Assembly: GCA_015654715.1 (NCBI GenBank)
Contig: JAATGK010000424.1
Span: forward strand, 1 to 10,859
Length of the DNA stretch: 10,859 nucleotides
Source of the DNA: Alphaproteobacteria bacterium
GTDB taxonomy: Bacteria > Pseudomonadota > Alphaproteobacteria > Micropepsales > Micropepsaceae
Direction of reading: 5' to 3'
Part shown: positions 6,344 through 10,859 of the stretch, in pieces
Numbering within the stretch: the stretch's first letter is position 1
How the letters are laid out: each line of letters begins with the position of its first letter
Notes under the pieces: model-generated
The model's input: the letters and a program-made list of their open reading frames with translations, nothing else
Told to the model about the DNA's origin: nothing
The model's database searches: none
Made by a program: the position numbers and the translations under genes

Positions 6344-7111
6344 ATGACGATCACACTGCCGAGCTTGTCCGGGGTGGTGCTCGTCTATCTCCTCGTCTTC
6401 GCGCGCACCGGCGCCATGGTGATGCTGCTGCCGCCGATCGGCGACGCCAACGTGCCGGCACGCGTCCGGCTGATGCTGGCACTCGCCATCGCCATCGCAC
6501 TGGCCCCGACGGTCGCTTCGGCCTACCCGCAAACCGCGCCGCCAAACATGGCCGCGCTGGTCGTCATGATCGCTGAGGAAGTTACGGTCGGCGTCCTGGT
6601 CGGCACGCTGGCGCGCATCATCATGAGTTCGATCTCGGTGGCCGGCACCATCATCGCCGCCCAGACCGGCCTGTCCTATGCCGAAGCTCTCGACCCCACC
6701 AGCCACGGCCAGCAAGGCGCGGTGATCGGCAACTTCCTCTCCATGCTGGCGGTGGTGCTGGTGTTCGGTGCCAATCTGCATCATCTCGCCATCGGCGCGG
6801 TGGCGGGGTCCTATCACCTGATCCCACCGGGCACCTCGCTACCCACCGGCGACATGGCCGAGATGGCGATCCGCATCGTCTCGGGCTCGTTCCTGCTCGG
6901 ATTTCAGCTGGCGGCGCCGTTTTTGGTGTTCGGCTTCGCGGTCAATGCCGGCTTCGGCGTGCTGGCGCGGATGATGCCGCAATTGCAGGTGTTCTTCGTT
7001 GCCACCCCGCTCAACATCACGATCGGTTTCGTGGTGTTGGCGCTCTTGCTCGGCTCCATGATGACGCTGTTTCTCAACTTCTACAGCACCCAGATGGCGG
7101 CGTTCCTGTAG
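6344..7111 (+). CDS. fliR: Flagellar export gate protein FliR
   Basis: FliR is the single-copy subunit that completes the FliP ring and contacts FlhB. The 255-residue product is very hydrophobic, with six or so helices. Recognisable family segments include VYLLVFARTGAMVMLLPPIG (14-33), PARVRLMLALAIAIALAP near 37-54, and the conserved GTIIAAQTGLSYAEALDPTS region (about 104-123). The length is normal. A GGAG lies about 12 bases before the ATG, a little far but the best candidate. The stop codon TAG is part of the GTAGGAGC that acts as the flhB ribosome binding site, so FliR termination and FlhB initiation are closely spaced. Confidence 0.97.
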   Translation: MTITLPSLSGVVLVYLLVFARTGAMVMLLPPIGDANVPARVRLMLALAIAIALAPTVASAYPQTAPPNMAALVVMIAEEVTVGVLVGTLARIIMSSISVAGTIIAAQTGLSYAEALDPTSHGQQGAVIGNFLSMLAVVLVFGANLHHLAIGAVAGSYHLIPPGTSLPTGDMAEMAIRIVSGSFLLGFQLAAPFLVFGFAVNAGFGVLARMMPQLQVFFVATPLNITIGFVVLALLLGSMMTLFLNFYSTQMAAFL

Positions 7112-7121
7112 GAGCTGAAAC

Positions 7122-8198
7122 ATGGCCGACGACAAAGACGAATCACAACAAACCGAAGAACCGACTTCACATAAGTTGGAGCAGGCCGCCGAGGGCGGCG
7201 ACGTCGTCTCGAGTCAGGAGGTCACCACTCTCGTCCTGCTCATCGGCGGCACCCTCGCCGTCGCCATCTTCGCCACGTCGGCAGCCCACGAATTCTTACG
7301 CCAATTCCGCACCTTCCTCGCCGCGCCCGACCAGATCAGCGTCGATCCCGGCGCGCTGCAATTGCTGATGGGACATCTTCTCATCGAGCTTGCCGGCTTG
7401 GTCGGCCCGTTCCTCGGCCTGATGATGCTGTGCGGCGTCGGGGCCAACCTCCTTCAGCACAGCCCCAGGATCACCTTCGACCGCATCAAGCCCAATCTCT
7501 CCAAACTGTCGCCGCTGTCCGGCCTCAAGCGGATGTTCGGCTTCGAAGGCGTGATGAACCTCCTTAAGGGCCTGATCAAGATCGGCGTCATCGGGCTCGC
7601 CATCTGGACCCAGCTCTGGCCCGAACGCGGCGTACTTGAAGGCATGCTGACCCAGACGCCCGTCGCCATCGCCGCCGAGATGAACCATCTGTGGTTCAAA
7701 GTGATGTTCGCAACCCTCGCCGCGATGACGGTGATCGCGGGCGCCGATTACATGTTCCAGCGCTTCCAGTTCATCAAGCGCAACAAGATGACGAAGCAAG
7801 AGGTTAAAGAAGAATTCCGTCAGATGGAGGGCGATCCGATCGTCAAGGGCCGCATCCGCCAGATCCGGATGGAACGCGCCAAAAAGCGGATGATCGCGGA
7901 AGTGCCCAAAGCGACCGTGGTCATCACCAACCCGACCCATTACGCCATCGCGCTCAAATACGAATCCGGCAAAACCCAGGCGCCGATTTGCGTCGCCAAA
8001 GGCGTCGATGCACTGGCCCTGCGCATCCGCGACAAAGCCAAGGAACACAACGTGCCGGTGGTGGAAAATCCGCCGCTCGCCCGCGCCCTGTACGCCACCG
8101 TCGAAGTCGACGAGGCGATTCCGGTCGAGCACTACAAGGCGGTCGCCCAGGTCATCGGCTATGTTATGAAACTGGCCGGCAAGTACAAGCCGAATTAG
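7122..8198 (+). CDS. flhB: Flagellar export switch protein FlhB
   Basis: FlhB controls the change from rod/hook to filament substrate export. The 358-residue product has the usual layout: a polar N-terminus rich in charged residues (DDKDESQQTEEPTSHKLEQA), four membrane helices between about residues 32 and 215, and a cytosolic C-domain. The autocleavage motif is intact at N270-P271-T272-H273 (VVITNPTHYAIAL), close to the position in Salmonella FlhB. Basic linker KKRMIAEVPKA precedes it, and ENPPLARALY (315-324) is the conserved downstream block. GGAGC nine bases before the ATG supports the start. It is the last flagellar gene of this arm; no terminator is visible before the next gene 15 bases on. 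Confidence 0.98.
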   Translation: MADDKDESQQTEEPTSHKLEQAAEGGDVVSSQEVTTLVLLIGGTLAVAIFATSAAHEFLRQFRTFLAAPDQISVDPGALQLLMGHLLIELAGLVGPFLGLMMLCGVGANLLQHSPRITFDRIKPNLSKLSPLSGLKRMFGFEGVMNLLKGLIKIGVIGLAIWTQLWPERGVLEGMLTQTPVAIAAEMNHLWFKVMFATLAAMTVIAGADYMFQRFQFIKRNKMTKQEVKEEFRQMEGDPIVKGRIRQIRMERAKKRMIAEVPKATVVITNPTHYAIALKYESGKTQAPICVAKGVDALALRIRDKAKEHNVPVVENPPLARALYATVEVDEAIPVEHYKAVAQVIGYVMKLAGKYKPN

Positions 8199-8213
8199 CG
8201 CACTGCCCGGATT

Positions 8214-8525
8214 ATGCGAGAATGGGTCATGGTCAGATCCGACATCATCACCGCCCTTAAAGCAGAGACCGGCGTCATTAAGGCGCTTGGCGCAACGGCG
8301 CTTTATGTGTTCGGCTCGACCGTACGCGGCACCGCCGGACCTGACAGCGATCTCGACCTGTTCGTCGATTATGACCAGGGCGGCAAATTCTCGCTGATCG
8401 AACTTGTCGGGATCAAGCAGCATCTGGAAAGCCGCCTCGGCGTGCGGGTCGACCTGACAACACGCGACAGCCTCGATCCTTTATTGCGGCCGCGCATCGA
8501 AGCTTCTGCCGTACGGGTCTTCTGA
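8214..8525 (+). CDS. MntA-like minimal nucleotidyltransferase, type VII antitoxin
   Basis: This 103-residue protein fits the minimal nucleotidyltransferase (MNT) family, whose characterised members AMPylate and so neutralise a HEPN toxin (HepT) encoded alongside. The catalytic pattern is complete: GS at 34-35 followed by TVRGTAGPDSDLDLFVD with acidic residues D46 and D48, and a third Asp at D80 in GVRVDLTT. The C-terminus (DPLLRPRIEASAVRVF) also matches full-length members, so the gene is not truncated. Two starts are possible: ATG at 8214 or at 8229; the second gives MVRSD and fits the usual family length better, and neither has a good ribosome binding site. It begins 15 bases after flhB and may be read from the flagellar transcript. 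Its stop overlaps the next ATG as TGATG. Confidence 0.85.
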   Translation: MREWVMVRSDIITALKAETGVIKALGATALYVFGSTVRGTAGPDSDLDLFVDYDQGGKFSLIELVGIKQHLESRLGVRVDLTTRDSLDPLLRPRIEASAVRVF

Positions 8526-8593
8526 TGGAACGCCTTATCCGTCCCGCTCTGCGCGCTATTCTGGAATCCATCGACACAAAATTGAACGAGTAG
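8525..8593 (+). pseudogene. Probable truncated HepT (HEPN toxin) remnant
   Basis: A 22-codon frame starts at an ATG overlapping the MntA-like stop (TGATG), the expected place for the HepT toxin gene. It reads MERLIRPALRAILESIDTKL then NE and a TAG at 8591-8593. This resembles the first helix of HepT proteins, which typically open with a short charged stretch and an ILExID-like helix, but full-length members have about 110-140 residues including an RxxxxH active site, all absent here. None of the following 80 bases in any forward frame restores the family sequence. I infer a toxin cut by deletion; a chance short frame is the alternative. Confidence 0.45.
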
Positions 8594-8675
8594 GCTCTCT
8601 GCGCATCGCATCATGCCGCAGTTGTCTTGAGCGGCCCTGTGCGCCACTTTGCGTGCGGCGACACGAGGCAAGGCG

Positions 8676-9638
8676 ATGCGGCTACTCATTGACACCGACA
8701 CGGCAGGTGACGATTGCTTTTCCCTTCTGGTAGCGGCGGCCCAACCCGACACCAAAATCGAAGCGGTGACGATCTGCAACGGCAACATCGGCTTCGAACA
8801 GCAGATCGAAAATGCATTGAAGACGCTGGAAGTCGCGGGCCTCGGCGGTCAAGTGCCGGTCTATCCCGGTTGCCCCAAGCCGCTCCTGCGCGAGCACGTC
8901 AATGCCGCTTATGTCTTCGGTCCCGACGGCATGAGCGATGCCCGTTTCCCGCGCACCCGCCAGCGCCCGGAACCGCGGCACGCGGTCGATGCGATGATCG
9001 AACTCATCATGGCAAATCCCGGCGAGATCACCCTGATCGCTCAGGCGCCGCTGACCAACATCGCGGTGGCCGTGGCCATGGAGCCGCGCATCGCAGGCGC
9101 CCTCAAACACCTTTGGATCATGGGCGGGACCGACAACGGCGTCGGCAACGTGACCCCCGCCGCGGAATACAATTTTTATGTCGATCCCGAAGCGGCCGCG
9201 ATCGTGTTCGCTGCCGGTTTCGACATCTCGCTGGTGACCTGGACGCTGTCGCTCGCCGCCAGCATGATGGGCGAAGCCGACCTTGCCGAAGTGGCGGCGA
9301 TGCGCACGGCAAAGTCGGACTTTTTCACCACCGTCAACGCCACCTCGGCAGCGTTCAGCCGCGATCATTACGGCCACGGCGGCACCGTGCATCCCGACGC
9401 ACTGACATCGGCCTGCGCCCTGGTTCCCGGCATCGTGACGGAAAGCGCCGATTGCCTGGTGCAAATCGAAATCGCTTCGACGCTGACGCGGGCTTATTCC
9501 AGCGTCTCGTCGCCGCGTGTCCCCAAACAGGAAGTCGCCGACCCCGCCCTCGGCAAAGCCAAAGAGGCCAATGCGCGCGTCATCAAGGCGGTCGACGCGG
9601 CCACCTTCCGGCGCTGTTTGAAAGACGCTTTGCGCTGA
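8676..9638 (+). CDS. Inosine-uridine-type nucleoside hydrolase family protein
   Basis: The 320-residue product belongs to the IUNH family, calcium-dependent enzymes that split the N-glycosidic bond of ribonucleosides into base and ribose. The N-terminal metal site is IDTDTAGDD (5-13; Asp 6, 8, 12 and 13), keeping the Asp spacing of the classical DTDPGxDD. Other landmarks are APLTNIA (124-130), the AEYNFYVDPEAA block (163-174) with Asn and Asp for ribose and calcium contact, and VHPDALTSA (238-246) in place of the C-terminal HDPLA motif. No signal peptide is seen, so it should be cytosolic. I chose the ATG at 8676 over an in-frame ATG at 8649 because AGGCAAGG lies just before it and the DTD motif then sits at the normal distance. 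Substrate preference cannot be read from sequence. It converges with the next gene without any gap. Confidence 0.92.
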   Translation: MRLLIDTDTAGDDCFSLLVAAAQPDTKIEAVTICNGNIGFEQQIENALKTLEVAGLGGQVPVYPGCPKPLLREHVNAAYVFGPDGMSDARFPRTRQRPEPRHAVDAMIELIMANPGEITLIAQAPLTNIAVAVAMEPRIAGALKHLWIMGGTDNGVGNVTPAAEYNFYVDPEAAAIVFAAGFDISLVTWTLSLAASMMGEADLAEVAAMRTAKSDFFTTVNATSAAFSRDHYGHGGTVHPDALTSACALVPGIVTESADCLVQIEIASTLTRAYSSVSSPRVPKQEVADPALGKAKEANARVIKAVDAATFRRCLKDALR

Positions 9639-10535
9639 TTATTGGCAGACTTGTGCGAGTTCGCCGGTCTGGTCGGCTGGACCGCGCGGGTCGGGCAGAT
9701 TTTTCAGCTTGAGCGCGGTGGCAAAATCCTGCGGCGGCGCCGGCAGGCTCGGATCGGTGAACGCCTTATAATAGGGATCGGCTTCGGCCTCATCGAGGCT
9801 GACAAGCTCGATGCCCTTGTGCCGGTAAAGCCCGATCAACTGCGGCAGCATATGAACCTGGAAGGCGCCAATGTGGAGCAGCAGCACATAAGGCACGTCA
9901 CGGCCGTTCAGCGCTTTGGAGGCGGCGCGCGCGTAATCGACCGCTTGTCCGGCCACGGTCAGATACATCTCTTCCAGATGGGCAACGGCGGCAGTGTCGT
10001 GTTTGGCCAGGCAGCGCGCGTAAGGCTCGGGATAATTCCAATCGCCGACGATCACATTGGCGGGTGCGATGCGATAACCGTGACCCGCCAGCCAGGTGCG
10101 AAATTCGGCCCGCTTGGCGGGTATTTCGCCCTCCGACAGGAAGGGATAGCGGAACCAGTGTCCATCGCCGCCATGCGCTGCAAGGATCGGCTCGTTGCGG
10201 GCGGCATCAGCTTCGAACGCTTCCGCGGTCATCGACGCCAGATTGGGATGGCTGAAGGTATGATTGCCGAGCGGGAAACCGGCGTCGCGCCACAGTTTGA
10301 GCACCGGTTCGGAGGCCGGCTCGGCCGCGATCAAGCTGCCATTGACCATGCCGGGCACCGGCGGCAGACCGGCCGCCTTGATCGCCGCAATCGCCGCTTT
10401 GGCGACCTCAACCCGCGTGATGCCGGCCGGCAAAACCCCATGCGCCGGCAGATCGTCGAAGGTGATGGCGAGTTTGGGTCCGGCCATGGCGGATCCGGAG
10501 AGCAGCAGCGCCGCAGCGATCAGGGCTGGTTTCAT
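9639..10535 (-). CDS. Secreted polysaccharide deacetylase (CE4/NodB-like)
   Basis: This 298-residue protein fits the CE4 carbohydrate esterase superfamily, metal-dependent enzymes that remove acetyl groups from polysaccharides such as peptidoglycan or chitin-like chains. Residues 1-18 form a signal peptide with an AMA cleavage site, so the enzyme is exported. The canonical motifs are present: TFDD (25-28), HTFSH (92-96) giving the metal ligands Asp 28, His 92 and His 96, RYP (129-131), DW (165-166) and LLLH (218-221). A Pro-rich C-terminal tail follows the barrel. The ATG overlaps the stop of the upstream SGNH hydrolase gene as ATGA, so the two are likely co-translated. Its stop codon directly abuts that of the convergent nucleoside hydrolase. 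The true substrate is unknown. Confidence 0.92.
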   Translation of the reverse strand: MKPALIAAALLLSGSAMAGPKLAITFDDLPAHGVLPAGITRVEVAKAAIAAIKAAGLPPVPGMVNGSLIAAEPASEPVLKLWRDAGFPLGNHTFSHPNLASMTAEAFEADAARNEPILAAHGGDGHWFRYPFLSEGEIPAKRAEFRTWLAGHGYRIAPANVIVGDWNYPEPYARCLAKHDTAAVAHLEEMYLTVAGQAVDYARAASKALNGRDVPYVLLLHIGAFQVHMLPQLIGLYRHKGIELVSLDEAEADPYYKAFTDPSLPAPPQDFATALKLKNLPDPRGPADQTGELAQVCQ

Positions 10536-10859
10536 TTCGCCTTCTTCCCTTTTGCTTTCGGCGCCGTCAGCACTTTGGCGGCAAGCGCGCCCATCACGCG
10601 ATAGCCGGCCGCGGAGGGATGCAGGGAATCACCCGAATCATAAGCGGGATTGAGGTGGTCGGGACGCGCTGGGTCTTGCAGCGCAGCGTCGAAATCGATC
10701 ACGCCGTCGAACAGCTTCTGCGCACGAATCCAGGCGTTGACAGCGCTGCGGTCGGCCTCGTTGGCGGCATCGGGATGGTAATTGGCGGCACCCATATAGG
10801 GCAGGATGGTGGCGATATAGGCCTTCAGGCCATGGGCATGAGCGCGGGTCGCGATCTGC
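10532..10859 (-). CDS. SGNH/GDSL-family hydrolase, N-terminus cut by window edge
   Basis: Only the last 108 residues are visible; the frame is open to the right edge, so the start lies outside. SGNH hydrolases are serine esterases or lipases acting on acyl or acetyl esters. The segment shows the pattern following block III (AHGLKAYIATILPYMGA) and a clear block V, GDSLHPSAAGYRVMG, containing the catalytic Asp and His (visible residues 77 and 80). The Gly-Asp-Ser nucleophile block is beyond the edge. The tail is Lys-rich (KAKGKKAK). The stop overlaps the ATG of the CE4-type deacetylase by four bases, suggesting a two-gene esterase unit. An internal Met at 10795 is not the start, since family-like sequence continues upstream of it. 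Confidence 0.85.
   Translation of the reverse strand, partial: QIATRAHAHGLKAYIATILPYMGAANYHPDAANEADRSAVNAWIRAQKLFDGVIDFDAALQDPARPDHLNPAYDSGDSLHPSAAGYRVMGALAAKVLTAPKAKGKKAK

Noticed and set aside
8262..8288. CCTTAA...TTAAGG inverted repeat as a further CtrA box
   Set aside because: The spacer is far longer than seven bases and the site lies inside the MntA-like coding sequence.
7296..8423. Minus-strand open frame of 375 codons opposite flhB and the MntA-like gene
   Set aside because: It crosses two real genes in antisense and has a shadow-type composition with no motif.
8681..8714. The DTDTAGDD motif as a damaged nucleoside hydrolase active site
   Set aside because: All four Asp positions keep the classical spacing, and DTDTA-type variants are familiar in the family, so there is no sign of inactivation.

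Overview
The window is GC-rich bacterial chromosome, most likely from a flagellated alphaproteobacterium. The pointers are an alphaproteobacterial-type flagellar cluster, two perfect TTAA-N7-TTAA boxes (the CtrA cell-cycle regulator consensus) in its divergent promoter region, a DmeF-type cobalt/nickel exporter, and a palindromic intergenic repeat of a style common in that class. The genus cannot be fixed from this sequence. No rRNA, tRNA, CRISPR array or insertion sequence was seen.

Layout. (1) 1-3244, minus strand: a DmeF-like cation diffusion facilitator, then a NatA-type ABC ATPase and a NatB-type permease that runs off the left edge; the ABC pair overlaps by ATGA. (2) 3245-3620: no gene; it holds a structured palindromic repeat and a probable intrinsic terminator for the fliOP transcript. 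(3) 3621-8198: flagellar genes split by one divergent promoter region. fliO-fliP run leftward; flgB-flgC-fliE-fliQ-fliR-flhB run rightward. Together they encode the proximal rod (FlgB, FlgC), the rod/basal-body adaptor (FliE) and most of the flagellar type III export gate (FliO, FliP, FliQ, FliR, FlhB; FlhA is not in the window). (4) 8214-8593: a MntA-like nucleotidyltransferase antitoxin, followed by a 22-codon frame that looks like the stump of its HepT (HEPN) toxin partner. (5) 8676-9638: a nucleoside hydrolase. (6) 9639-10859, minus strand: a secreted CE4-type polysaccharide deacetylase and, overlapping its start by ATGA, the C-terminal part of an SGNH/GDSL hydrolase that runs off the right edge.

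How it works together. The flagellar block is a coherent early-assembly module: the export gate must form before rod proteins are secreted, and the paired CtrA boxes suggest both arms switch on together in the cell cycle. The flanks look like separate units: metal efflux and an ABC exporter on the left; a decayed toxin-antitoxin pair, nucleoside salvage and an envelope or polysaccharide esterase pair on the right. No wholly new system is evident. The points most worth following are the CtrA-box arrangement, the apparent toxin loss, the palindromic repeat and the SGNH/CE4 pair.
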